64,000 bases of DNA from Charina bottae (lineage: Eukaryota; Chordata; Lepidosauria; Squamata; Charinaidae). Of this stretch, positions 1 through 11,441 are shown in pieces. Made by a program: the position numbers and the translations under genes. Location: NCBI GenBank assembly GCA_023362775.1, contig JALMGJ010000012.1:19543501-19607500 (forward strand), written 5' to 3'. The notes below the pieces were generated by a model. The model had not been told where the DNA came from. It worked only from the letters and a program-made list of their open reading frames with translations, and searched no databases. The stretch's first letter is position 1; each line of letters starts with the position of its first letter.

Positions 1-649
1 GTGTGCACATCTGAGAAAAGTCCTCAAGATAGGAGAGGGCTCCAGAAAGTGGTAACAGATCTCGCCAGCAGTAACAGCATGCTCCGCAAGATTGTGCAGA
101 GAATCTCAGAGAAGGTTGGTGTCGATTTAGCAATTGCAGAGAAGGCATATTGATATAGACATATAGGCGTCATTCACAAATAATGCTAAGTCAGCTTTTT
201 AAAATTATGGTTGGTTAAGCAAGCCATAATGGCCTAGTTTAGCCATCACACTAAGCATAGGGGGTAAATGAGGCTTTGGTTTGGCCATAGGATTCTGCAG
301 TGCAGAGAAGGAACCAGATTAGCCAGGATTCACCTTAGCATGGAGGAACTCTACCTGCATGTATTGTGTTTATGAGAAAGGGAACCTTCGCGATCTTCTT
401 GTATCTCACATACTGTATGGCCACAACGGCTCAGCCATGGAGTAGGGACAAGGAAGTTTTACAGTCTTCTCTGTACTTTTGACATTTGAAGAAATTCCAC
501 TGAAGCCCCTCTCTTAAAACCTGGACCTTACCTGAGACCTCTGATTCTTTTTCAGCCAAATCGTATTTCTCATCCTGGAAAGCTTTTGGTTCTTGATTGT
601 CATGCAGTTCATTCCCTTGGTAGTGTTCGAAGTTAAAAATACTTTAAAT

Positions 650-1091
650 CAGAGCTTTCCAAACTGTGTGTCGGGACACGTTAGTGTGTCGGCTGCAGTG
701 TCTGGGTGTGTCGTGGCTGCTGCTGCCTCCGAGCTCTGCCAGGATTCCATGCAGGTCCTAGTGCCTGCCTTGTGCCCTGCTGCCTCCAAACCTGCCCTGC
801 CAGGATTCCGCACAGGTCCTAGTGCCTGCCTTGTGCCTTGCTGCCTCCAAACCTGCCCTGCCAGAATTCCGCGCAGGTCCTAGTGCCTGCCTTGTGCCTT
901 GCTGCCTCCAAACCTGCCCTGCCAGGATTCCGCACAGGTCCTAGTGCCTGCCTTGTGCCTTGCTGCCTCCAAACCTGCTGTGATTCCGCGCAGGTCCTAG
1001 TGCCTGCCTTGTGCCCTGCTGTAAGAGTGTGTCGCGAAATGATGCATGTCTAAAAAGTGTGTCACCAACATGAAAAGTTTGGAAAGCTCTG
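650..1091. mobile_element. Non-autonomous hAT transposon with internal minisatellite
   Basis: The ends are inverted repeats, CAGAGCTTTCCAAACT at 650 and its reverse complement ending in GGAAAGCTCTG at 1091. The flanks are an exact 8-bp duplication, ctttaaat (642-649 and 1092-1099). CAG...CTG ends with an 8-bp duplication are the hAT hallmark. Near each end lies a GTGTGTCGCGA-like subterminal motif. There is no transposase; the middle is a 61-bp tandem repeat. Related copies lie at 5528-5817 (opposite orientation) and 33766-34000. Confidence 0.88.
734..1019. repeat. 61-bp minisatellite inside a hAT element
   Basis: Nearly five copies of a 61-bp unit containing 'aggtcctagtgcctgcc' run head to tail, with a few substitutions between units and a shortened last unit. 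The open frames across it (for example at 593-883) are artefacts of a repeat whose unit creates Cys/Pro/Ala-rich frames. The related hAT at 5528-5817 has a single full unit plus a shorter partial one in the other orientation. Confidence 0.9.
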
Positions 1092-2465
1092 CTTTAAATA
1101 CTCTGATATAAAAACACCTTGAATATAATATTGGAGCAAGCAGTACCAAGTAGGCTAGATGGGGCAAAGGCCTGACACAGAATAGCATAGCTTCAGATAT
1201 CGGTAAACCTCTAATGCTGCAGAATGGTTTTCCAGAAGACCCACCACCTATTTTTTTCTCTGCAGCTCTGCTCCCTTTGCTTTACCCCTTAAGATCTGTC
1301 AAGATCTCCATCCCCTGAAACCAAAAGGCTTCTGCTCTGTGTTTATTTGTTCAAGGTTTCCTCCTTGGTGTAAACACATCTAAATCTTTAATCAAAATCA
1401 ATTGCAAGCATAGACACATACCTGAAGTTATTCACAGAGCTCTTTAAACCTATAGGTCAAATATGAATAGAATGCAGATCTGATCTTCTATAGGTAGGCT
1501 GAGAGCTTCTGATTCCACATAAGTTTTAAATTCTCTAAGGAAATAATTGAAATGGTTTTCTCATGAGAAATTTCAAACTAATAACAATTCCAATTTTCCT
1601 TAGAACCACTGCATTTCAAATTCATTTTTTGCTTGGAAATTAAATTTACATTTGTACACTACTGCTCTCAAATTTCACTTATTAGCTCAGCAGACCTTAT
1701 AAACCTTTACTATATCTTATTGTAGGGCAGCACCTTATTATAAATGGGAGTGGCTGAGGCTGAAAGTAGTGTTATGGAAAATGGGAATTATAAAGTCAGG
1801 CATCAAGAGGACACCAGGTGGCCTATTCCTGTTTGAAAGGCATTTTTGTGTTCTTCTTTGACCAGCTATTTCAGGCAGTAAATGAAGAATTAGTATCCAA
1901 CTATCTAGATCTTTAGTTTGAATCCTGTGAAGTTTCTCTGTTTCATTCTGTAAGCAGTTAGAATATATATGAACATTCCATAACAATCCAAAATCTCAGA
2001 CTATCGTAGATCCTGTGTGTACAAGATTCAGATTTAAGGGTCTATGTAGAGGCAATCCATTTCTACATTCATTGCAATAGTTGGTCGTCTGCTTATCTTT
2101 GGGGTTCTTCTGGCAACTTTCCAAGGGGAATTTGGAAGGGCTTCAGGTCAGTGCCCTTACAACCAGGAGAGATACTCCATTCCAAATGGGGCAGACTGTA
2201 TGGCTTGTTCTTTTCCAAACTTGGAAGCCTAAATAGGTGTGTGCACCATTGCAATTTATGTGGAATCCAGAACTGGACTTTGAAGAGCTGATTCTATATA
2301 AAAGACAAGAAGGTCATGGGAAATGCTTGACATGATCCAAATGAAACTTCCAAGCTCAGGGGTTCTAACATGGATGGGGGATTCAATGTGCTTATTGGTT
2401 TATGTCCCATGTCTCCCTTTCCCAAGCAAATATGTAAAACCTTGCGTTTCTTTCTTTTCTGGCAG

Positions 2466-2892
2466 CTACCTGGCTGATCAGTGCTGGAATGGCGGCTTCA
2501 TCTACTTGATCATGTTGCGCCGGATCAAGTGCAAGGCCCCGCTTCCTCCATCAAATGGCAACAATAGTAAGAGCACCGAACCCAAAGCCACACCTACCTC
2601 TGAGCCCAGTGGGAAAACCACTCAAAATGGCAAAAGGACGAGAAAATTTGGGGTCATTACCAGGACTGTCCCTGGTGGAAAGGGCAGCAAGAACACCTCC
2701 AGAACAGTTCATGAGAATGGACATTGCACCCTTCTGGAAATGGATGGGTTGCATCCAGAGGCATCCAAAACAGAGAATCGAACAGAAGACCAGCTTCTGA
2801 CTGCAGACTGTCCTTTTCCAGGAGAGCAGTACCGTTCCCGTCTTTCAGATGGAGGGATTCTAGACCTAAACTCCAGTGAATTATCCTTACAG
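2466..2892 (+). CDS. PDZD2: PDZD2 exon: end of PDZ1 and following linker
   Basis: The exon opens after ttctggcag at 2465 with one base finishing a Ser codon, then YLADQCWNGGFIYLIMLRR. That is the last helix and strand of PDZ1 (human has SYLAEQCWNGGF). About 120 residues of linker follow: Asn/Ser/Pro/Lys-rich, with basic KRTRKFGVITR (conserved in human PDZD2 as KRTRKFGVISR), then acidic and polar sequence. It ends at SLQ before a gtaaag donor at 2893, in phase 0. The open frame starting at an ATG at 2323 is intron read-through upstream of the acceptor, not a real start. The linker is less conserved than the PDZ part, as expected for disordered sequence. Confidence 0.92.
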
Positions 2893-4573
2893 GTAAAGCG
2901 TTTGAGAACTTTCAGTACTTTGATACCAGAAAGATTTTTTTTTAAAAAAAATAAGAGGTAGTGTTCCTTCAATGTTTCAACCTTCCTTGAATATTTAGTT
3001 GTCTACTGGAAAATGTTAAAACAATGGCAACCAAAATGATTAGCAGACTACAGCACTTTGTAGTGGGCTAGGAAGAAAATCTGTAGACTAGAACTTTTCA
3101 GTTTGGAGCAAAGGCGGGGAAAGGTAGATATGATATATGAAATCAAGCCTAGTGTAGAAAATATGGGCATGGAGGAGCTTATTTCCCTCTTTCATGGTGT
3201 CAGCACTTTGGTTATCCATGGAAACTAAAAGCAGAGAGATTCAGAACGGATAAAGGTAGTACTTATTTATACAGTGCCTAGTTAACTATGGAATCTGCTG
3301 GTGGACCGCCAGTTTAAAAGAGAAGTGGACAAATGCATTGGCAATCAGGCTACGAACTTGATTTGAAGACCAGCTGGTAGGGGTCAGCATGGAGAAAGGC
3401 TGTTGATCTCCTGTTCATGGCTATAAGCTTCCTGAATGAGAAGAATCCTGGACTAGATGGAGTATTGGCCTGATCCAGGAGCGTTCTTATTTCCTGAATC
3501 TTCTGCAGGGGCCCTTGTGATCTCCATTCCTTCACAATCTCCAGCACAAACTAGGTCCACTAGCAGGGTTGGGGAACTGCATGTAGGCTGATAGTTGTAC
3601 TTGGTCTTTAAATGGCATGTCGGAAGCCACAAACTCCCCAAAGCAGGTGGGGCCAAAACAAAAGAGTTAGTTCTCCCTCCCTCTTCCCCCTATTATGCAG
3701 AGTGATCGTAAAATAAACTTAAATGCTTCTCAAGCCATTGAAAATTTTACTGCCAAATTCTGAAGGGGACTGTGACAGGTGCTCTAAGGATAAGTAAGAA
3801 TAGATGGCTGCTGTTGACTTGTTTGTCTTTGGTAACATTTTAGTGAAATACAGTAGTGTGACATGATGTCAGTCTGCTTCAGGTTTCTCCACCTAATTGC
3901 ATTTAATTGACTGGGCACAGGGCAATTCTGAATGGCATGCCATCATGCCTCGTGGTATTCTCATTGTCACTGGGCAGGTGCAAATAAGCTCTAATGAATC
4001 AGTTCAAGGGCAGGGTGCTTGAACTACCATACCAATCAAATGACAATTATCCTGAAAGAACTGTTAGCAATCAGATCATTCCAGAAACACTGGTGCAATT
4101 TGTTTATCCAGTAATGGTTTCTTATATTTATCGGGAAAAGCATTCCTAAGAGTTCTCATGGCATATGGCGAAAACATATTACCATTGCGTTTTAGTCTGT
4201 TGGTATGAGTGTGTGAGATTGAGACTATAGAATTGTTCATTTTATAATGTATATAATGGAAGAAAAAAAAGAAGAAGTAATCCTGTGATTTAGGAGTTTG
4301 ATGAATTTGGTGCATTTCTAAATTTCTGTAAATCTTTGACTGGATGGAAACTGGGCTTTCATAGAACCATTTCAGATTAAAAATTACAAATCAGCAGCAA
4401 TTTTTGAAGATCAGGATTGCCAATGGCCTTGGGTCTCAGATCATGTACCTCTGATATATTTCAAGAAGATGTGCAGGTATGGCTTTTCCACAGAAGCCTC
4501 CTTGCCTAGCCCAAATTATGGGACCAAACTGCTTTGATTGGCATACTTTAAAGAAAAACAGCTATATACAGTA

Positions 4574-4877
4574 AGGTTGTTGTGGGTTCCGGGCTGTGTG
4601 GCCATGTTCTGGCAGTTTTTGTTCCTAACGTTTCGCCAGTAGCTGTGGCTGGCATCTTCAGAGGACAGGAGCACAGCTAGAAGATTCTCTCTGTGCCCAA
4701 GTGGAGGGTGTGTGTTCCTGCTGGTGTTTATCTTCTAGCTGTGCTCCTGTCCTCTGAATATGCCATCCACAGCTGCTGGCGAAACGTTAGGAACAAAAAC
4801 TGCCAGAACACGGCCACACAGCCCGGAAAACCCACAACAACCATCGGATTCCGGCCGTGAAAGCCTTCGACTATACA
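4574..4877. mobile_element. Penelope-like element, inverted ends only (hairpin copy)
   Basis: The sequence reads ggttgttgtgggttcc...taacgtttcgccag...ggcatcttcagagg and then turns back through its own complement (ctggcgaaacgtta...cacagcccgg). Two inverted terminal copies therefore face each other with almost no interior. An extension, ggattccggccgtgaaagcc, follows on the right, as in the copy at 7251-7665. An 11-bp duplication tatatacagta flanks it (4563-4573, 4878-4888). Inverted partial terminal repeats are a known feature of Penelope-like elements. Confidence 0.75.
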
Positions 4878-5527
4878 TATATACAGTATGTTTGTGATCT
4901 GGATGGGGTCCTTAAACAGTTTCTGACTGATCCCCCCACTCAGAGGTGCTGATTACTGTACACCGCACCTTCAGCAGCAAATAGCAACCTGGGTGGGGAA
5001 CACTTTCAGCAGCAAGCCACTGCTGGGCCCAGTGAAGACTGAAGAAATAGGCTTCTAGCACTTGAGAGGGTTTTTTGCAAAACACAAGCACAAGCAGAGC
5101 ATCCTTCTTCCAAGTGTTAAAGCAGCCACATCTTCTCAGTAAGGCTGTTTCCTCAGTTGTTTCTGCATGTACAGTATGTATACCCAGGTAATTCACACTG
5201 CTGATGGTTCCAGTGGAAATGTGCTCTGTGCATCACATACATATGTAGACAAGTAGGGTAGTGCTTTAAAGTAGCTGTGTGGAACCTTCTGGAGGACATG
5301 GCTGCTTTAATGCTTCAAGGCTAGGGGCTTTGCTTGGACTAGTGCACTTCACAAAGTGCAAATGCTATGCACAGCCTTACTGTTCTGGACTGGAGCTTCA
5401 GAATTGTTTCCCACCCCTTCAGAAGTAAACACTGAAAATTCAAGCATGCTGTTTTAAAAACAATTTTTAGTAGAGTGAGCAAGGCAGAAGGGCATCTCCC
5501 TTCCCTAGACTTAATCATTGTATAAAC

Positions 5528-5817
5528 CAGAGCTTTCTAAACTTTTCATGTTGGTGACACACTTTTTAGAAATGCATCATTTCGCGACACACTCTTACAG
5601 CAGGGCATCATTTCGCGACACACTCTTACAGCAGGGCACAAGTCAGGCACTAGGACCTGTGCGGAATCACAGCAGGTTTGGAGGCAGCCAGGCACAAGGC
5701 AGGCACTAGGACCTGCGCGGAATCCTGGCAGGGCTCGGAGGCAGCAGCAGCCGTGACACACCCAGACACTGCAGCCGACACACTAATGTGTCCTGACACA
5801 CAGTTTGGAAAGCTCTG
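5528..5817. mobile_element. Non-autonomous hAT transposon, second copy
   Basis: The same family as 650-1091, in opposite orientation. CAGAGCTTTC opens at 5528 and GGAAAGCTCTG closes at 5817, between 8-bp flanks gtataaac and gtataaat (one mismatch). Inside, a 31-bp segment around catcatttcgcgacacac is doubled, and one full 61-bp unit plus a shorter partial one are present instead of nearly five. No transposase. Confidence 0.85.
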
Positions 5818-6771
5818 GTATAAATTATGTGCATTTAATGTACATCCTTAGTGCCAACTTGGTGGCAATAAGAGGCGAGCTGGTGAGCTAAGAGCTGAAG
5901 TGTTGCACGTTTGAGGCAAAATATTGAATATTGAAATATTGAATGCTGAATATGAAGCATTCAGCTCAGCTAATGCTCAAGACAGAACTGAACTGAGAGC
6001 ATGGGAAGAACTCCTGTCCTGATTCTGCAGCTGTTTATGGATATGTGAAAGACCAGCTGCGTTTTCACAGTAGGTTGAGTTTAGTTTTAATTGTGGTTAG
6101 TTTTTGTGGCTTAACCTGATGTGTAAACACCCATAGATTCATTGTTATCATGTGAATCCAGAAAATATGTTAAGCATATAGTGCAATTCCAGCCAGTCTG
6201 AATGTAGCTAGATGTGCAGCTCCAGGACCCATTCTGCAAGCCTACGCTGCAGGGGCTGGAAGCATTGATAGAGCAATTCTGTTAGATATTTCTGAACATT
6301 TTCAGATCTTTACTGGAATACTGGCTTCATACTGCAATTCTCATTAGTTTCCTTAACAAAAGCAAGGGGAGTTTATTTATTTTCCATGCATTGAAAGGTG
6401 GAGGGACACCTGCTGGGACCACAAAACCTGGTGAATCTCCATGATTAAAGGGGAAAGATCTTGCAAACCAAGAGTTGAAAATGTTGGCATAGCTGCTTGC
6501 AAACCGAATGAGCTCCAGGGAATACTCTGATATCAGCCCTGAAGCTGCTGACATAATTTCCTTGGCAAGACCCTTAAACTTTCTTCTGGGCTATTGAAAG
6601 CACCTGAACTACTGTAATATAATCACCCTTTGTTTTTAAAGTTATTTGGAAACACTGTCGGCTGGACTGATTTTTTTTCAAAACTGGCCCTCTTCACTTG
6701 CTCATACCTTCTTTTTGCCTTCATCTTAGCCAAAGTTCATCTCAAGCCTGTGACTTTGTTAATGCATAAGT

Positions 6772-7099
6772 AAAAAGGTAAAGGTTCCCCCCGCACATTT
6801 GTGCAGTCGTGTCTGACTCTAGGTGCTCATCTCCATTTGTTAGCCGAAGAGCCAGCATTGTCTGAAGACGCTTCCGCGGTCATGTGGCCGGCATGACGCG
6901 TGCGGAACGCTGTTACCTTCCCACCGAAGTGGTACCTATTCATCTACTTGCATTTGCATGCTTTCGAATTGCTAGGTTGGCAAGAGCTGGGGCGAGTGCG
7001 GGAGCTCTCTCCACACGCAGGGCTAGAGATTCGAACCTCCGAACTTGCGATCTTCTGATCGACAAGCCTGGCATCTTACCCGCTGAGCCACCACGCCCC
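6772..7099 (-). mobile_element. tRNA-derived SINE (ACA-like squamate family)
   Basis: On the minus strand it begins ggggcgtggtggctcagcgg (RNA polymerase III A-box region). A B-box GGTTCGAATC follows, then the family body (gcaagtagatgaataggtac, catgccggccacatgacc) and a tail of tttacctttt type. It is about 330 bp and essentially full length. The same family occurs at 10049, 37485-38021, 46805 and 48080. Confidence 0.85.
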
Positions 7100-7250
7100 T
7101 TACGTACTCAACCCTAAATACTATATGGAGCAGATGGACAAGAAACAGCACATCTGAGTGTTTAAAGAGTGCCCTTTCCTGTACTAGAAAGCACCCCCAG
7201 GGGTATTTGTTTATCCAGAGATGCAAACTTGTAGAAGCAAATGTAGGTTT

Positions 7251-7665
7251 GGTTGTTGTGGGTTTTCCGGGCTGTGTGGCTGTGTTCTGGCAGTTTTGGT
7301 TCCTAACGTTTCGCCAGTCGCTGTGGCTGGCATCTTCAGAGGACAGGAGCACAGCTAGAAGATTCTCTCTGTGCCCAAGTGGAGGGTGTGTGTTCCTGCT
7401 GGTGTTTATAGCTGCTGAGAGGGTGTGTGTCTTCTGTGGGTCATTTACAAGAGATTGGGAGAGGGTTCTTTGTGGTGATTAGGGGGTGTGGTGCTGTCAT
7501 GTGTGGGATTAGCCCATCTATTGTGTGAGTTGTTTGTATATTTCTGTGGTTGAGTAGAGTTCGTTGACCTTTCGCAAGCTGTGTTTTTCAGGACTGGCAG
7601 CCAGGTTTTGCTGATCTTTAGGCAAATCAACCACCGGATTCCGGCCGTGAAAGCCTTTGACTATA
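7251..7665 (-). mobile_element. Penelope-like element, 5'-truncated
   Basis: It starts with the terminal block ggttgttgtgggttttcc...taacgtttcgccag and ends with ggattccggccgtgaaagcc. The minus-strand frame (about 7445-7630) contains KISKTWLPVLKNTACERSTN, the same C-terminal peptide as in the GIY-YIG frame of the copy at 15779. Only the end of the protein is kept. Flanks caaatgtaggttt (7238-7250) and caaatacagattt (7666-7678) match at 10 of 13 positions, a decayed duplication. Confidence 0.72.
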
Positions 7666-8166
7666 CAAATACAGATTTACTGTTCTTATTGTTCATCTTC
7701 TGAACTAAAGCTTCACTCACACGTTCACATCTATTCCACTTAGTCTGGTCGGCCAGGCTGGGTTTGAGTTCCAGAGGAATCAAAGTGGGATGCCCACCAT
7801 GCATGGTACCTTGTTCTGTGTGAGGCTGCAAAAGACTACAATTCCCATACATTTCTATACTCTCCAACAAGGCTTGATTGGTCCCTCAAACATTGTCCAG
7901 CCTCACCTTGGCACTTTTCTTCCATCTCCTGCTTCTTTCCACTGGAACACCATTACGTTATCCAGTTCACGAGGGGGCTATCAGCTGTTTTGAAATCATG
8001 TTTTGTTGTGAAAACTTTTTTTTGTCTTCTTCAAAGTCATAATTCTCTAGATGGTGTGTAAGCTGAAATTTTTCTTTCTGCCTTTTGGGCTGCTTTGAAT
8101 GGGCTTATATACCCCATCTTTTATACGTGTCCATTCATATATATGCATAGCATAAAACTACATATT

Positions 8167-8508
8167 TATTTATTCATTTAAAACATTTGTATGGCCGCCC
8201 AACTCAACCAAGGTGACTCTGGGTGGCTTACAAAAAATTCAACAAGACCTACCGAAAAAGAATACAAAGCCACAATTCTACAAACAATAGTGAAACAATA
8301 TAACAATAAAATGGTTTTCCCAACAGAAATAACACCATCATCCAATTGGGGCTCCAACACATCACAACCAAAGGCCCAGGGAAAGAGATAAGTCTTGACA
8401 GTCTTCCTGGAGGCCAGGAAGGTTGGGTCCAATTGAATGTCAGGAGGAAAGGCGTCCCATAAGATAGGGACCACCACCAAAAGGCGTATGTCCTGGGTCC
8501 TACCAGAT
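8167..8508 (-). mobile_element. L2/CR1-group LINE 3' part (left piece of an interrupted copy)
   Basis: Minus-strand LINE 3' end. The + strand shows tttatttattcatttaaaac, then gtatggccgcccaactcaacc and ggtgactctgggtggcttac, the usual complement of the LINE tail. The C-terminal coding remnant follows with many frame breaks. It continues at 9230 after a hAT insertion; the 8-bp taccagat (8501-8508 and 9230-9237) is the hAT target duplication. Confidence 0.75.
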
Positions 8509-9229
8509 TAGGGTTACCAGATATCTGAACAGGCAAAGGAGGACACGGACAATTAGAAAGGAGGACAAATGGTGGGGGGAGGATGACACACTAACTGTTT
8601 AACTATCTTGGCATCTGCGACAAAAATTACAGTGAAAAACTGCAGGAAGAAAAAGTACTTAGGCCTACATGTATATGAAACTACTTTTTCTGGTGTCAGA
8701 AAGACAGGTTTTTCAATCGCAGGAATGTGCTAGAGCTGGTTAGGAAGTAAAAGCCTTCAGCATGTAACTGATTAAGGTCTTGTCCATTTTATGCAGCAGT
8801 GCAAGTGGGTGGGACGGTACTAGTCAACTAATTAAGGCCACGAGCAGAGATTGTTAACTGGTGGTTAGCACTTATTAGGGAAGCTCTGTACCACAGAGAA
8901 AAGCTGCTCAGGAAGAGATAGCTTTTTGCTTTGTTTTGTTTTTAAATTTTTATTATGGTCGTAGACCGGCATATGCACATAAAATCCATCAAGTTTCATA
9001 AATACAGCCGTTGTAAAGGATCCAGGAAGCAACAAAAATGATCAACTGCCTGATTAAATACCCAATCAAGTAAATAAACATTTGAGTGCTTTTGTAAAGA
9101 GGAAGAGATAGCTTGTAGATACTCAAAAAGCCAGATAATACTTGATTTTAAGACTATGCCTGCTGGAGGGAGGACACGAGGATAAAAAGGAGGGCATGTC
9201 CTCCTTTTGCCTGACATCAGGTAACCCTA
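8509..9229. mobile_element. hAT-like transposon inserted in a LINE
   Basis: The ends are TAGGGTTACCAGAT and its near complement (atcaggtaacccta), flanked by the exact 8-bp duplication taccagat. Subterminal blocks rich in aaaggaggacac and its complement (gtcctcctttt) give a hairpin-like structure. The 721 bp includes a 190-bp later insertion, retroposon plus its duplication (8925-9114). No transposase frame is seen. Confidence 0.78.
8925..9099 (-). mobile_element. Short retroposon nested in the hAT element
   Basis: Flanked by a 15-bp duplication aggaagagatagctt (8910-8924 and 9100-9114). On the minus strand it ends in an A-rich tail (complement of tttttgctttgttttg) after ...ctacgaccataataaaaat, which carries an AATAAA signal. 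No pol III boxes were recognised, so it may be the 3' end of a LINE or a processed copy mobilised by L1. The source is unknown. Confidence 0.65.
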
Positions 9230-9841
9230 TACCAGATGGCATTGTTTCAATGAAGGGATCCGGAGATTAGGGCTTTAAAGGGGATATATTTGAATTGCAC
9301 CTGGAACTGACTGGGAATCAGTGCAGTTCACAGGGTAGTGGCACCATATGGGCCTAGTGAGAAGCACCCACAACTGCCCGTGCTGCTGCATTGTGAACCA
9401 ATTGTACATTCCAGATGGTCTTCAAGGACAGCCCTATGTAGGGTGCTTTGCAGTAATCTATTGGGATGTAACTAAGGTTCTGAGTGAATGTGAGCAGGCC
9501 CTCCTGGTCCAGGAAAGGGTGCAACTGGCACACAAGACAAAGTTGTGCAAAGACCCTCCTGGCCACAACTGCTACCTACTCTGCAAGAAGGAGCTGTGAG
9601 TCCAGGAAGCCCCCAAATTGCACACTGAATCTAAGCCCTGCTCAGAGTCAAAGATGGAAACTGTCCAATCCTGGGAGCCAAGGGGCCCCAAACCCACAGC
9701 CACTCAGTCTTGGCATGTTTGAGCTAAAGCCTGTCCTTCCCCATCTGGGCACCCACAGCCTCCAGGCGCTGGCAACGAACCTTGACAGCTTCATCAGGAT
9801 GGCTGGAGGCAGAGATGTACAATTGACAACCACCTGCAGGT
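9230..9841 (-). mobile_element. L2/CR1-group LINE (right piece of an interrupted copy)
   Basis: Continuation of the copy at 8167. The + strand shows complements of the conserved LINE blocks (ccagatggtcttcaaggaca, tgggtgcccagatgggga in reverse). On the minus strand these correspond to the region from the reverse transcriptase end through the HITPLLRELHW-type block. It is full of stops and frameshifts, an old, decayed copy. Confidence 0.72.
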
Positions 9842-10048
9842 AATGGTCTCACTGCCTAGAGCAGAGCTTTCCTCTCTAGTCTTTTTTCTCTGAAGCTTTG
9901 ACCAGGATTCAGACTGGTTTGGCTTTTGACTTCTAGGCCAACTCCCTGACTCTTCCTCTGTGTGTTTCTTTGGCTATGAATAACTCTCCGGAATTTAGCT
10001 TTGGACTACAGTATGTAGTGGCAGTTTTGCTGTTCCCTAATCCTGCAC

Positions 10049-10385
10049 TATGGGGCGTGGTGGCTCAGCGGGTAAGACACCAGGCTTGTCAATCGGAAGA
10101 TCGCAAGTTTGGAAGTTCAAGACCCGAGTGCCGCGTGACGGAGTGAGCTCCCGCACTCACTCCAGCTCTTGCCAACCTAGCAATTTGAAAGCATGCAAAT
10201 GCAAGTAGATTAATAGGTACCACTTTGGTGGGATGGTAACAGCGTTCCGCGTGCGTCATGCCGGCCACATGACCGCGGAAGCGTCTTCAGACAACGCTGG
10301 CTCTTTGGCTAACAAACGGAGATGAGCACCGGCCCCTAGAGTCGGACACGACTGCACAAATGTGCGGGGGGAACCTTTACCGTTA
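10049..10385 (+). mobile_element. tRNA-derived SINE (ACA-like), full length
   Basis: The head ggggcgtggtggctcagcgg and degenerate B-box lead into the common body and a tail ending aacctttaccgtta. An exact 13-bp duplication cctaatcctgcac flanks it (10036-10048 and 10386-10398). The B-box region (gaagttcaagacc) is altered relative to the 46805 copy (gaggttcgaatcc), so this copy is probably inactive. Confidence 0.88.
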
Positions 10386-11441
10386 CCTAATCCTGCACAG
10401 GAAGGATAATAGAGTCCAGCACTCAATTTACAACCATGTAGTAGTAAAGTTAATCCCCAGACTCATTGGATCTTCCTTTGTGAATGATGCTTCATTCTTC
10501 TGATATGAAAGGAAATGTGAATCATTGTTCACCTTCAGCTGGACTTTCATTCAACTTTAGTTCCTCCTAAGGAATGGGAATTCTGTTTAGGAGGTAGCCT
10601 TCCTTTCTGTCCTGCTCCAAGTACTTTTTCTTTTTTGAGTATAGGTCCCAGCATGCCATTCAGAAGCCGAAAATGGTCCTTATCCTAGAACAAGTTATAC
10701 ACCCTGCTTTGTGTCAGTTGTGAGCCAAATCACTATAGTTAAATCAAACCATGACTTAGAGTGATAATATATTCCTAACCAAGATTTATTATAGCACAGT
10801 CTGCTTCCAAAGGCCTTGGATACATTCTGTAGCCCATTAAGGCTTTTCTTATTCCTGTCATTTTCTGCTCCAACAACTCATTACATTCAATCTAATTTGA
10901 AAGCTTATCTTACTCCATTTAAGAAAGCTGCGGGAATTCTTTCCTTGTCTTAGATCACCAGCAGAAGAATTAATTCACTGCAGATAAAGCGCAGACTGAT
11001 ATTACTTCCTGCACAAACATTCAAGAGCTGATCTTGCACATTCTACAAAAGAAAGTTTAGATTTACAACTGAGTGCAGCTCAGTAAGAAGCTACTGAAAC
11101 TCATGGCTCCCTGTGTGCCATCTGTGGTGGGGTGAAAGGGGGGCAAATGACATGCAATACAACTATGTAACTTGTAGGATGATGTCATCAAGCTTATCCT
11201 GTCATTTTGGAATCATTCGGGATTGTTAGGGACATTCCTGAGTCCCTGATGAGTACATAGATATGATTATTGCACTCCTGTTTTACATTTATGCACCTAA
11301 GAATGCAATGTGTGGATCGCCTACTAATATTTACCAACAGGGGTTTCCATGTGTGTTTCTGTGTGTAAGAAAATCAGGATGGTGGCCATGGCCATGTGAT
11401 CAAAGCTTTTTTAATATGGTGGCCACCATCTTGACTTTTTT

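Larger units (their letters stand above)
1..2465 (+). other. PDZD2: Intron upstream of the first visible PDZD2 exon (partial)
   Basis: Intron sequence ending in a pyrimidine stretch and AG at 2464-2465. It holds one hAT element (650-1091). Nothing recognisable was seen in 1-641 or 1100-2465; short open frames there have no family features. No exon for the missing part of PDZ1 was found. Confidence 0.7.

Noticed and set aside
593..1053. Open frames with repeated Cys/Pro/Ala peptides
   Set aside because: They run across the 61-bp minisatellite of a hAT; a repeat without stops gives open frames automatically.
2323..2465. Open frame starting at ATG 2323 as the start of a PDZD2 isoform
   Set aside because: The first 47 codons lie upstream of a good acceptor (ttctggcag), match nothing in the family, and the exon would lack most of PDZ1. 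An alternative start cannot be excluded but has no support.
10049..10385. Functional tRNA genes at SINE heads
   Set aside because: A- and B-box-like parts are present, but no cloverleaf with acceptor stem closes, and the sequence continues into the SINE body.
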